NCBI RefSeq assembly: GCF_000165425.1
Contig: NW_001798961.1
Coordinates: forward strand, 124,001 to 188,000
Source: Paramecium tetraurelia
Lineage: Eukaryota > Ciliophora > Oligohymenophorea > Peniculida > Parameciidae
Reading direction: 5' to 3'
Length of the DNA stretch: 64,000 nt
This document shows positions 48,703 to 60,783 of this stretch, piece by piece. The position numbers were made by a program, and so were the translations under genes. Under the pieces are notes generated by a model. The model did not search any database. It saw only the letters and a list, made by a program, of their open reading frames with translations, and was not told the DNA's origin. Position 1 is the stretch's first letter; the number at the start of each line of letters is the position of its first letter.

Positions 48703-50221
48703 ATGGATTCAATAAAGAACTTTGCCAATTCATTTGTAAACAGAGACCAAAAGAATAATACAGAAGGAAAAGTTGTTCCATTGGAAGACAAAGACAAAGA
48801 ACCGTTATCTATTAAACGTCCCTTGGTTAGGTAGTTATATAATTGGATGATGTAGTATGGCTGATGATCTCTAGATGGTGGCGAGTAAAGGACTCTAAAA
48901 GATAATTTAATAAGTGGACAATGCAAAGTCTGATGTAAAATAAGGTTTCTCTTAATTGGATGATAAGTAATTGAAAGTCGGACAATAATAGATTAAAGAT
49001 GATGTTGAAGTAGTATACACAGTAAATTAATGTCTGGGCAAGATCAAAAGTGATATCATCGGTAATCATCGTGATTGAGAAATTTCGACCTACTGTCAAA
49101 GAAGGACTCAAAGATCCTGATATGTGTTAGTGCGTGAAGAATTTGGTATTTTAAACAGTTATTTAAACAGGTTGATGACACTGTTGATGCAACTTGGCCA
49201 GAAATAGTTGATGAAGTCAAATATCAATTAATGTTGTAAATGGCCGATCCTTATATAGAAATAGAGGAGAAAAAGCAATCGATCATTTGTTTATACCCCT
49301 TTGTTTGGATTCGCAATTGGTATCTCTATGCAAATTATCCATTTGACAGGAGCTCATGGAAATAGTATAAGACTATGTATTTATACGAATTAATAATTTA
49401 GATCATATTGGTTTTGGTATTTGGTCTCGGCAATTCCATTTTATGGTGTTTCAGAATACTTCTATGTTTTTGATTTCTTGATGATTGATAAGGGTGATGA
49501 ATACTAGTTGGCTAGTTTTATTTTAAGTTTCAAAACGTAATTTAATACGATACATATAGGATGTTTTTTATTACTTAAGGAGTAATGAAAGCATTAATCG
49601 GATATTTCATGCTCTACGCTTGCACAACTATGAATTATATTGGTAGTACTTAATAAGAAGATTGCACAAGGAAGGGACCAGGAGCTAGCATTGAAGTCTT
49701 TTCGGAAGTTGTTGGATAGATTGCTTAAGTAGTTCTTATTTGGGTCGCCTTTTTCCTTTTGGGATGTTCTAAATAAAAAGGAAAACCTATTTTTTAATAT
49801 GATGACACTCCCCCAGTTAAGGAGGGATGCTTTGAAAGAGGTGCTCGTCTAAGGTACTTCATGTTTTGGGACCTCTTTGCATTGGGAGGCAGCATCGGAC
49901 TTTTTTGGTTAGTGTATATGACATAGGACACTAGGCCTAATTTTGATAACTCAGGAGATTTCGTAATTAAAAATAAGATAAAAATAGATTTACTTTACTG
50001 AAATTTGTTATGGAATGTTGAGTTTTCCATTTTTAATCTTTAATGTGCCTTTTATAAATGGAAGATTGACTAGGGCCAAAGAAACTGCATATGATAGAAA
50101 AGGTAACTGCGTCCCAGCTATCGATGGATTAAGAAAAACCGTTAAGCCTAAATAAGAGGAGGATGTAAATCTTTTGCTGAATACTTTGACAATTGATGTA
50201 GGAGAAGTGTTTGATGGTTGA
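48703..50221 (+). CDS. Multi-span membrane protein, function unknown
   Basis: ATG at 48703, TGA at 50219-50221. Introns of 22-25 nt are inferred near 48832, 49063, 49149, 49378, 49538 and 49964. The cytoplasmic N-terminus (~150 residues, charged) leads to a helix-rich region with about five membrane segments: YWFWYLVSAIPFYGVSEYFY, VMKALIGYFMLYACTTMNYI, IAQVVLIWVAFFLLGCSKQK, FWDLFALGGSIGLFWLVYMT and CYGMLSFPFLIFNVPFINGR. A juxtamembrane block WIRNWYLYANYPFDRSSWKQ looks conserved. The C-terminus is cytoplasmic and acidic (KQEEDVNLLLNTLTIDVGEV). No family recognised. Confidence 0.7.
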
Positions 50222-51279
50222 TTTACTAAATTTTTTATATTTTATTATAAAAAATTTTAATTTATTAATAATGGATTCCAAAAGATAAATTTGATAATAA
50301 ACCTAAATCCATTCAGCTTGACTCAGATGTGAAAAAAATAATTCAGTATAAAGTCTATAGAATTAGTATGGAAAGAGTAATGAATTACCTAAGAGAATTA
50401 TCTTTGATTTAAACGATCAAAAGGGGAATTTGAAAAGGAATTCTTACTGAGTGATTAATATTGAAAATAGCAGAATTCTGAGAATTAAAATCAGAAGAGA
50501 TAAAATGAAATTGAAAAAAGTTTCAAAAAAAAAATATCCTATGAATAAGTTTTATTAATCTTAATAATATGAGATTTTAATTAGAGAATTATATTTGTTA
50601 AAAAATATAAAAGGATATAATAAATTTAGATAAGTCTTATTAAAAGGAGGTTTTTCTTGGCCACTATCTAAAAAGATAAAGGGAATATTATTCAGAATGT
50701 GAGAATATAAATATGTGGAATAAGAGGTAAGAAAAATAATTTATTGGATTTGAAATATCATAAATAATTTATAAATTAGAAATTACACATTTTAAAACAA
50801 TTTTGCTTAATGGTCCTACTGGATGTAAAAAGGATTTTTGGCTAGAGTTTTATGTACCTAATGCAATATTGCTCTTGAAGTAATAAAGGGATCTGAAACT
50901 TTCAGTAAGTACATGTAGGAATGGCAGTTTTTCCTTTTTGGAAAAATATTAATTATATATTAATGAATTTTATATAAAATATCATATGTTAAAAATGGTG
51001 GATTTTAATAAAGTTTTTGTTTAAAATAAAGTTCTATTGTTTTTGAATTAAATTAATAAAATAAATAACACTGATCATTAATTCAATCCTCTAATGAGGA
51101 GTAGTGCAAAAAATAAATCGTCTCTTAATATTATTAAGGAAGCAATTAGTCAAATTTTATTATTATATTCAGTTATCATAGTCATAAATCTTGATTAAAG
51201 ACTGTATTACTAGTTTTTTGAGATTTAAATGTTGTATTATATTAAATATAGTATATTAGTCAGACATCTAAAAAAATAT
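50222..51279. other. Gene-poor stretch, possible decayed coding sequence
   Basis: About 1.06 kb. Plus-strand fragments look once-coding: IPKDKFDNKPKSIQLDSDVK near 50280, and ILLNGPTGCKKDFWLEF near 50805, which resembles a nucleotide-binding P-loop whose final Gly-Lys-Thr is altered. TGA interrupts all frames. No start or intron pattern could be placed, so I read this as a decayed copy or unresolved gene, not a functional one. Confidence 0.35.
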
Positions 51280-51528
51280 TCATTATTTTCCATTAATTCC
51301 TAGTATCCCTTTAACAGTGATTTTATTCTTCTATACAGTTTGTAAACCAATTCTTTGTTCTCCTGGTTTAGATATTCCAATCACAAAGTTATGATTAGCT
51401 ATTTTTCTAGAGCAGAATTCATTTTCTGGTAAGAAATGAATTCTATCTTCTAAATCAGTGTCTTAGGGATTGTTCAAATTTTAACACATAGCATTCTGTG
51501 ATTCTTCTTCTTTATATATGTAACTCAT
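51280..51528 (-). CDS. Small hypothetical protein (82 residues)
   Basis: Minus strand, ATG at 51526-51528, TGA at 51280-51282, single exon. Reads MSYIYKEEESQNAMCQNLNN at the start and FVIGISKPGEQRIGLQTVQK near the end, ending GILGINGKQ. Balanced composition suggests a real small protein. No family recognised. Confidence 0.5.
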
Positions 51529-51664
51529 TCAAATTATTTCGAACTGAAGAGAAAATTTTAAATAAATTAAAAATGTGAGAAAATAATATATGATTATCAT
51601 AAATAATAGAAATAACATGAAATTTAAAAGTGCTACTAATTTAAATTTAGCTGATAATTTCATT

Positions 51665-52427
51665 TCAACAGGAATGATCTGAGGATGAATTGCCACATTC
51701 TAAAATTTGATTATCACACCCATTTATTTAACAATTTTAGGCAATTATGCTTTAAGATTATAGCTATTCTGAATAATTAATAATTTTGATTTATTTCATA
51801 TCTTATTTAAGATCACGAATGGATACAATAGACACTCCACGCTAACTATATTTATCTCTAAAAGTTAAATTTTGGGCATAGGTGATTGCCAATATAAAAT
51901 ATCTTAATTTTTTAAAGAATACTTCCTTTGGTCTAATCATAGCAGATCCAAATATTCTGAAATATAATTCTATTACTAAAAATTTATGACATCATTCTTC
52001 ATATTTTAATGAATATAGATCCTATTTGTTTATACAAATATTTATATTAAATAATATTAATATATTATAAAATGTGCAAATTAAAAAAAGCAATTTAAAC
52101 TATATTCTTTATATTTTTGTATAATAAAGGGAATTGATAAATACTAAATATTAGGATCTTCAACAAAATGCTTCTCAGATGATTTTGATATTTCATGTTT
52201 ATAAACTGGTATTGTACAAACTATGTGTTAAAATGAATATAAGAGAGTTTTATTTTTTTGTTTTAACATTTTTCATATAATTAATCATATCAATTAATAT
52301 GAATTCTATGTATAATTTAGTTAAGTTTGAGTTCAACTTCAACAGCTTTTGGATATTTTGGTAAATTTATACTAAATTTATCCAATTAATATTGGCGAAT
52401 ATTTACTTTATTGTTAATATTATCCAT
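51665..52427 (-). CDS. Possible multi-exon gene, joins unresolved
   Basis: Minus strand. Three protein-like pieces lie in order: a start at 52425-52427 (MDNINNKVNIRQYQLDKF, NLPKYPKAVEVELKLN), a middle piece (CTIPVYKHEISKSSEKHFVE, QYLSIPFIIQKYKEYSL) and a last piece (AMIRPKEVFFKKLRYFILAI, DKYSQRGVSIVSIRDLKQDM) ending at a stop at 51665-51667. The gaps contain AT-rich sequence larger than a typical intron here. It could be one gene with several introns or a decayed gene. No family recognised. Confidence 0.4.
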
Positions 52428-52547
52428 GATCTTAATTAATTATTATTCGTGATTTTGAGAAGGAGGTCTTCATTTTCAAATTCTACAGATGAAATGTGGA
52501 ATAAAATATGAAGGATGTATATAATTAATTAAATTTTATTTATTTTC

Positions 52548-53486
52548 ATGTTGAATAAATCGAGATCAAGACTACCTCCTCAATTACTGATTACTCCTAA
52601 ATATGATGAAAACCTTGCAATTTGCAAAACGTAGGAGGACATCACGAAAGAACATAGAAGAAATACTAGCTACTAATAAAGACCTAAACAATAGAAATAT
52701 AATTTTCAGTTGTGCCATTAGATAGGAAAGGGATAATTCAGTAAAGTGATGCTTGTCAAGTAATCATTAATAATATGTCCAATTAGAAATGCAGGTGTTT
52801 TATACGCTTTAAAAATGATTGACAAAAAACTGATCTAAAAGTGCAATATTGCATAATAAGTTTAAAGAGAAATCGACATACAATCATCGATATAACACTA
52901 AAACATAGTTAAAATGTTTGGCAATTTTCAAGACAATGAATATGTTTATCTAATAACAGAGTATTGTGAGAAGGGGAATTTATACTAAAAATAATTCTCT
53001 AAGGAGGAGATTAAGAAAATAATCAAATAGGTACTGCTCGGAATTCAGTATCTCCACTCAATGGGTATAATGCATAGAGATGTGAAGCCAGAGAACATCT
53101 ACTTAACCTCTAATGACACAATTAAGATAGGTGACTTTGGCTTCTCAAATTATAGAGGTCGAAGAAAGACATTCTGTGGTACTCCTGAATACATGCCTCC
53201 AGAAATTGTGCTATCTTAGACCAATAAGAACTATTACTATGGCTATGACGAAAGAGTAGATATCTGGGCTATCGGAATCTTGTTGTTTGAGTTATGCAAT
53301 GACACAGTCCCTTTTAGAGATGCTGATCGCAACAGATAGCAAGATAGGATATGTAGGGAGAATATACAATTCAAAGAGGGGGAGGATAAGGATCTTATCG
53401 ATTTCATTCAAAAATGTTTGAAGAAGGATCCAAATCAGAGGGCTGTAATATAAGAATTGTTGCAACATCCTTACTTATAAATTTGA
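52548..53486 (+). CDS. Serine/threonine protein kinase
   Basis: ATG at 52548, TGA at 53484-53486, intron-free, about 312 residues: a short basic extension plus one complete kinase domain. Seen: glycine loop QIGKGQFSKVMLVKQ, the ATP-anchoring Lys in LYALKMIDKKL, catalytic loop MHRDVKPENIYL, IGDFGFSNYRG (DFG), activation segment RRKTFCGTPEYMPPEIV and VDIWAIGILLFELCNDTVPF. The end is FIQKCLKKDPNQRAVIQELL plus HPYLQI. All catalytic residues are present, so it should be active. The CGTPEYMPPE and DFGFS features place it near the CAMK/AGC/Aurora side; subfamily is uncertain. A coiled-coil gene starts 48 bp downstream. Confidence 0.92.
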
Positions 53487-53533
53487 TAATTAATTAATTT
53501 CATTAAATTTATAAAATTACTGATATTTTTGGA

Positions 53534-54853
53534 ATGAAGACAAGCTCCTATAGATCTAGAGTAGACGCATCTAAATCTGATGATTTGGATAATAAAAACA
53601 CTCAAGTAATGCTTCCACCAATTAATCTTAGAATCTGATCTAACTAACCTCTTAGGTAGAGAGACTTACTCAAGTATTATATATGAAGAATAATGAAGTA
53701 GAGATGTTGAGACAGTAACTTGATCTTTAAAAATCGTCTGCAAATCCTAAGGAGATTGAAAATTTGATAACTGTACTTATCTATCTCAATTTATTAGACA
53801 GTTGAAGAACAAACTAAGGAGATCGAGAGATGGGCAGAAAAATACAAAAAATTACAATTACAAACTTAGTAATTGGAGCTTAAGAATACTGATTTAGAGA
53901 AAGTGGTTAGTTTGCTATAAAATAGTACAAGTAGCTCATAGTACATCAAATCTAACGATATTTAATAATCATCTTAGAGGGATACCTAATCCAAAAGAAT
54001 CTATTAAAGTAACATCAGAAAAGTGGATGACTTGTCCTTGAATGAAGATTTGAACTACATTAACACTCAAAATCCTTAGAAGAAATAAGATGAAATAAAT
54101 CAATTAAAATTATAGCTTTCCTAATTGTAACAGGAACTTCTAAACGAGAAACAATTGCATAGAGAATTAATTTCTGCAGAGGAATCTAGAATTAGAGAGC
54201 AAGAAAGAAGAGCATTGAATCAATACAAATAGGACACGTAAAGATAATTGCTTTTATATCAAAACTAAATTAATGCTCTACAGAATATGTTAGAGAATTC
54301 TCAAAAGAAAGATGTCAATAGGTCTTAAATTAAAGAAATAAACCAATAAATTCCTGAGAGAAGCAAAAGAGTAGTGATGTACGATGAAGAAGTCCAAAAT
54401 GTATAACCAGTTACTAGAAAGTCATCATCATCGAAGCCATAGAAAGAATAAGTCAGCCAAGTGAAACAATAGAAAGTGAACCTTCTTCCCATTTATCCAT
54501 CTCAGACATTTAGAGTAGCTCCTTTGGAGAACAACTCTTTTTCTTTAGAGGCTGCTCCTGAGGAATCCCAGCTGAATTCGAGCAAGATTAATTAAATTTA
54601 AGAGCAAATTAATTAAACGATGGCTCAAATTGAAAAATCAATTATACAGGTGGATATGATGAAACAGACTAATTAAGTGCATTAGAAGATATTTCAAGAG
54701 TAAATCTACTCTTCCACTTCTAATCATTAAACAAATTCTTAACCTCCTCAACATCAACCTAGTCCTAAATACTCAGATAATTTGAAGTCTATCTCTTACT
54801 TAGGCCAGTAATCAAACAATTTCAATTAATTTAATCAAAGATAGTATTTTTGA
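53534..54853 (+). CDS. Coiled-coil, Q-rich protein
   Basis: ATG at 53534, TGA at 54851-54853. Two introns: 26 nt near 53609 and about 25 nt near 53771. Most of the first 250 residues is heptad-like (VERLTQVLYMKNNEVEMLRQ, TKEIERWAEKYKKLQLQTQQ, QELLNEKQLHRELISAEESR, LQNMLENSQKKDVNR). The C-terminal part is S/P/Q-rich (TRKSSSSKPQKEQVSQVKQQ, SQPPQHQPSPKYSDNL). It follows a kinase gene closely (48 bp) on the same strand. A cytoskeletal or basal-body role is possible but not shown. Confidence 0.75.
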
Positions 54854-55378
54854 TATTTTATTTATGTTGGGTTTTTGAATCATTTGTAAAACAAAATTTA
54901 GTATGTATAATATTGTTGAATAACTAAAATAATTTAAAAATAAAGGGTGTGGCAAATGACTCTAAAATATTTCAATTATTCGCTATAATATTTATTATTG
55001 AAATAACACTCAATATATATAATAAAAATTATTTTAATAAATCTAAAAATTATATTATAAAATAGAGTATTGTGGGAGTTATATAAACAGAATTAATTTA
55101 TGAGAATAAGCAAATGTCTACAAGATTGATTGGGAGTGAAATATATTTCTCAGAAAAAGAGTTATCACTGAAGTTCAGCATGCCACTGTTCTTTTCTAAT
55201 AACTGAACTTATCTATATAATTGGTGAATTTAATACATATAAAATTTATTTTATGTTATTGACTTACACAACTGGAGGGAAGTAGTTTTGTATATATTCG
55301 AATAATCAAACAAAATTAGTTTTAAAATAGTTCATATATATAGCTAATTGCGAAGAATTAAAATTCAATAATAAATAT
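54854..55378. other. Intergenic, AT-rich
   Basis: About 525 bp between plus-strand genes. No supportable coding frame or RNA gene was seen. Confidence 0.5.
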
Positions 55379-55747
55379 ATGGATAATCTTAACACATGTT
55401 TAATGATGCTGAATGTTTAAAGCACGTAGGAGAGTGAATGTCCAAAAGATGAATTGAATGATTCGATAGATCTATATATGGACTCAAAGATTAGTGCAAT
55501 TGAAATTCGGATTGTGAAATATTTGCATGGGATGGGAATTTAGACCAAAACAGATCCAGGACAGAAGGAATAACAATATTGGAATTCGAAAAGGCTTGAG
55601 AGTAATAAGAAATTAGAACAGTTTTGGAGTGGTACCAATCTTCCAATGAACTCTTCCTTAACTCGTTTATTGAAGGGTCGTTAATCTCAAACATTTTAAC
55701 ATTTTGGACAGAGTGGAAAATCTGTTCAAGATTTTGGAACTTACTGA
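55379..55747 (+). CDS. Small hypothetical protein (122 residues)
   Basis: ATG at 55379, TGA at 55745-55747, single exon. Starts MDNLNTCLMMLNVQSTQESE; includes IEIRIVKYLHGMGIQTKTDP and NLPMNSSLTRLLKGRQSQTF, ending SGKSVQDFGTY. Mixed composition argues for a real protein. No family recognised. Confidence 0.6.
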
Positions 55748-56051
55748 AATTCGAGTACGTGAACAGTTGAGTTAATTGATTTTAGTATATTAAATTTATT
55801 CTTTTGAAATTTATACATATGGAAAAATAGTTTATTTTTTAAAGAAGCTATTTGAAGGATTTAGAAAAAAGGGATGTAATATAACCTTCATACGACTTCA
55901 AAAGAAAATGACCTAGCCAAGAAGTCTGTTGAGGAAATTTCTAGTGTATTCCATTCTTACAATTAATAGTTTTTAAGCTTAACAATTGGGATTTCTCGTA
56001 TATTCTAAATTGATTAATATTGTTTTATAATAATATTGGAAATTTTTACAT
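55748..56051. other. Intergenic; possible micro-ORF
   Basis: Contains a 30-codon frame from about 55821 (MEKQFIFQRSYLKDLEKRDV...) ending at TGA, which could be an exon of an unrecognised gene, but nothing continues it. Otherwise AT-rich. Confidence 0.35.
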
Positions 56052-59000
56052 TCATTCATATTCACTGATTGCCTCTAAAATGCAAGCAATTGACCAAGCT
56101 TGAGCTCTACATGAAAATATATTGTATTCTCCATTTCCATTGGTCATCTCAGGCAAGGAATACCTAGGTCTAACTTTAATAGGAATACCATTCGTTTTGA
56201 TGCAGAGTTATTTTGTGGTTCGACAAATAGGAATAAAACAGCTGTCTGTTGATGTGTTCCTTGCCATGGATAGCAATCAAGGCCTTGATGAAGTATCCAT
56301 ATACCCACACCCATTCTGGTCCATTATGATAAGAGAAACCGTGAGATACATTGAAGATGTGAGATTAATCGTTGTTATCATAAAAATGAACATATTCCGA
56401 AGCAGCAGGATCAAGAGTCTTGACCCCAATGGAGCCTTCTCTTAACAGACAGGCTTCAACAGTAGCCAAATGGAACATGGCCTTTTCCTTGTGAAACAGT
56501 TCAGGAGCCAATCCTATAGCAATACTAGCATTGCATCTTAATTGATATTCATTTCTGGGCTTCGATGATTTAACAAGATCCTTATAGATTTGGCGATGTC
56601 TAACATGTTTTTCAACAATATGATATTCTTAGTAATTTGGATCGTTTTATTTTGGAATGTAGTAATACTTTTCAAAATTAACAAGTAAGAAATGAGACCA
56701 TTCTTTGAAGAGTAGTTTCTTACCATTAGGACATATAACACCATCATAAGGATAATGATTTTGAGCATGACTGACAAAATCTAAGCAAACCTTGAGTAGA
56801 GCTGTCAATTCAATTGGTGCCCCATCTCTACTAGTAGCAGGAATTCCTCTATTAACATCAGATGAGCCCATTTTATCCATCCATGTCAAACAATTTAGCC
56901 AATTTCCACCTACAATAAAACCAGTCTATTCATCCAAACACAATGAAAATGTTGAATCCTTCTGATTACATGCAATTATCTATTTGATTTCCTGCTCTCC
57001 ATTCTCTATATTTAATTCCAGAAGCATGACTCTAAAAGATCTTTTGAATAATTTCTGCAATAGTTTTCTTAATGATAACTCCTTAAGATTTCAATTAGTA
57101 GTGTTTATCCATATCATCATCTAGGAATATCATTTGGACTTCTTCATTAAGAATGTCAGTCTTTCCTGCAAATTGCACGTAATCTTTGACTGCTTTAATG
57201 TACCACCAGCAAGCATCTCTGCAATTGTATCTTGGATTATGGCCTGAATCCAATAAGTTAGGGATGAGGCCATGTCTTAAACAAGAACCAAAAGTTAATA
57301 AAGCCTCTCTTGCTTCAGCCAGTAATCCATTTTCTAGATAAATTCCTTTAAAGGATATGAAAGTGTCTCTGCCCCATGATCTGGCCCAACCAGTAGTAAA
57401 ATGTGGTAATCCTGCTGACATCGATTTTGAGGAAGGTAGTTCGGCAATGAAATTGATATGAAGCTAGCTTCAACTCTCTTTTAAAACTATGAACTTTAGA
57501 GATTAGTAATGGATAACATACAGTTGTTGTAGATGCAATCAACAAACTTACAGAAATAGGATGGAATATGAAAACGAGGTATGTTCTTAATTTATTGTGT
57601 GATAGAATTGATTAATTTAGATATTTCCAATTATCCAAGTTAGCGTTGTACTCTATCATTCAAATAGTCCAATAACCAATCTCCATTTCTCAAATTTTCA
57701 CAGATGGGATGTGCCAAATTATTAACAGTTTAAGCTTCTCTGGTGGCAGAGCGAGGACCAGCAAAACCAGCATAAATAAGTTGTCTGTAGTTGGGAATGA
57801 AATACAATCCAGTATTATTTTTGTCTCTTTCTTCAGGTTCAGACATAAAAAGTAAGTAATTTAATTAGGATGAACTCAAAGCTTTGAAATGTTGCAATTA
57901 GGAAGCATCATTTAAAATGGTTTCTAGGGATTGTAAATTCTTCTGTTATTCAGGGTCAATGTGGCATTCGATGACTGCAGTGAATGAGGAGGGTAAATTG
58001 ATGAATCTTAATTCATTGTCTTAGATTTCAGCGAATTCCCTAATATTCTGATGCTAGATGATCCTGACTTATGATGCCTCTATGATTTGATTATTCTACT
58101 CAGGAAATTATATGAAATCTTCATGATAGAATATTGCATCTACTTTGACAATTTGTCCTGGCAATTTGATTGAACTAAATGAATTGGGAATTCCAAATGA
58201 AGGGACAGTAATCAAAACCTTAGATCTGCACTTGTCTTATGTTTCTCTGGTGATGATTTAAATAGTATCACTTTAATTTTAACAAAAGATGAAAGGGAAG
58301 GATTGATTAAGTTCCTCCTTAATCTGATGTAATTTGAATCTAACTAATTCCATGGTTGTCAGTAACTTAGTAGGATTAGGTTCTACTATTAATTTCCTAT
58401 TAATTTGATCGACCCAATTGGAGTTGACTTTATATTTATATTCATAAAATCCTTCATTCAACTTCAAAGTTGAAGTATAAATGTTATGATGAGCATTCAA
58501 AACTAAACCTCTTTGCCAATTATCCCAGGATCCAAACACTTCTACAAATTAATTAGGTGATCCATCAAACCTGAATGCTATTATTGATTGTCTTTCTACA
58601 ACCACATTTTCAGTGGGAGGCACGATATTATATATTCTCCTTTCATCTACAACTGATAACCTATTTGGCAAGAAACAATCATATCCCCTGACAGTTCCAC
58701 CCATACAACTACTAAATGTAATTAAAGCTGCAATTGGTAATTGATGTCTGTAACCATGAGTGGAGATCAATGACTCATTATCATGTGATTACTCATAAAT
58801 CAAAGCAGGACTATATTAAGGTTAGAGGATAGTAAAGGTTTCATTGATTGATTCAAATTATTCTTGTAATTTGGGTAAAGATCCAATGGACATTCTACCA
58901 TCTCCACTATAATAATGTAATTCCCTATTCAAATGACCAGCATCATGACACCTGTTAGTTTCTCTAACCAAACAATTGATACCCATAGTTTTTGTAAATA

Positions 59001-60731
59001 TTGAATCTTTCTCCGGAGATCCCGTGAACAACTCAGCAAAGACTAGGATGTTTGGATTGGCTTTCCTTGCCTTCCTCATCATATATTCTCTAGGTTAAGA
59101 TCAAATAAACTAAATACCCTACGATCATGGGAGTTGAATGGGCATTATCCAATCTCAACCCTGCGAATATCTTGGCCATCTATTGAACATATTTCTTCAT
59201 GTATTTCCACAATGCAGGACTGTCCTATTTCTTGTGTCCATATCTAAGCTTCACCAAGTCTCCCCATATTACAATTGTCCTTCTCAAATAATGATGTTCC
59301 TGGTTCTCTGCGAAATTATTCAAAGGATCGAAGCCTTAAATCCATCCATTATTGGCCACATATTTTCCATTGCTTAACTTAGTGAAATATCTTGGAACCA
59401 GAGAATCTCCCTTTTCGTTTACTTCCACGAAGGGATTCTTCAATGTCAATTTCCACCAAGTGACTTAGCCTCTGGTAGAATTCATAGCTTCTCTGATGTA
59501 GGATTCAGCTTCGTTCCAAAATTGGTGATTATAATATTGCAACAATTCTTGGATGTATTCCAAAGACACCTTCTTGTAATTCTCATCTTTGCTACCATTA
59601 TTATTGAAATATATACTTCAGAAATTCAATTATTGCATCGTAATTTAATGATACTCCATATTCCTTATAACCTTTTAAGATTGTCTCCTTTCCTATCAAT
59701 TGGAGCATGACTTCACTTGCACTTTTAATGAAGATGTTTTGATTCTCCTCCAATTACTCACTCTTGTTTTTTACTATTTTATTGCATCTAGTCTGTATTT
59801 CATTTACAACTGCATTTATATTGAATTAGAAGTATCCATGAATATTCAATTTTCTTATGTACTCATGTTCCAAAATGTCCATAACTTGATTCAGATCATT
59901 TTCGTTATAAATTGTGTTTCTGGGATATTGAGTCAACACACCTGATCCTAATTTATTGCTAAATTCTGCAATAGCACAATCCATTAGAATGGCTGCTTCT
60001 AAATGGGGTGAATTCTTAACATTATAAGTAGCATTTTCAAATTCTGGTTGAACTAACCAACTGGAATCAAACGCAGTGTGATTTAATAGGATATCTATAA
60101 AAAAGTAAGTGTTTGGAAATTTAGCAAAAAGTTATTTTAAATCATCATATGTGTGATTCCCAAAAATGTCAGTATTCAACTTTTGCTGATCAGCAATTGC
60201 ATATAAACTGGGTGATTGTCCCAACTGTTAAATAGGCGGGAAATGGAAAGCCTCGTAACCCAAATCGACTTGAGAACGAATTTACTTTTCGTAATCCTCA
60301 AACTTGCCCAAACAGTAGGGTAGCAGTGTCTATATGGTGATTTCCTAGAGTTTATCGACATGATTTGGCTAAACTATTATGTGATTCTCCACTCCCAAGA
60401 CTACAGGCTTATCCTGAGCAACAAACCAACACAATCTCAAATAAGCTGCACCAGTCAATGCAAATTCAACGTCCACCTTCCAATCACCTGATGAATCGAG
60501 TGTAAATCCTTTTACTTCATGATGTTGCTAAATTTATTTCAAAGTCAAATTATCCATCTCATATACATGCTTATAACCTTTTTGCATGATCACGTGTGGA
60601 TGATAGCCTTGTTTGCGATTGCGAACGAAGATTCTAACTATCTGATGTTGGCGCACATAGATGGCCTTGTCGTGACTACCTTCAATTTCTCCCTTTTAAT
60701 TTAGTTCTAAGAAGAATCTATCCTGTTGCAT
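56052..60731 (-). CDS. AGL: Glycogen debranching enzyme (4-alpha-glucanotransferase / amylo-1,6-glucosidase)
   Basis: Minus strand, ATG at 60729-60731, stop at 56052-56054, many small introns. About 1,500 residues, the usual size of the eukaryotic bifunctional enzyme. The N-terminal glucanotransferase half (GH13-type) shows [60 protein letters not shown] (Glu likely catalytic) and [20 protein letters not shown]. The C-terminal glucosidase half shows [60 protein letters not shown] and, at the end, [20 protein letters not shown]. Role: removal of branch points during glycogen breakdown in the cytosol. It is 52 bp from the end of the upstream kinase gene on the same strand. Confidence 0.92.
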
Positions 60732-60783
60732 TATTAATATATTTTTTCTTTAATCGAATCTAGATGAATTAACATAAATAATT

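Noticed and set aside
50222-51279. Transposon or virus-like element in the gene-poor stretch
   Set aside because: No terminal repeats, transposase, polymerase or capsid-like motif was recognised; the fragments are too weak to assign.
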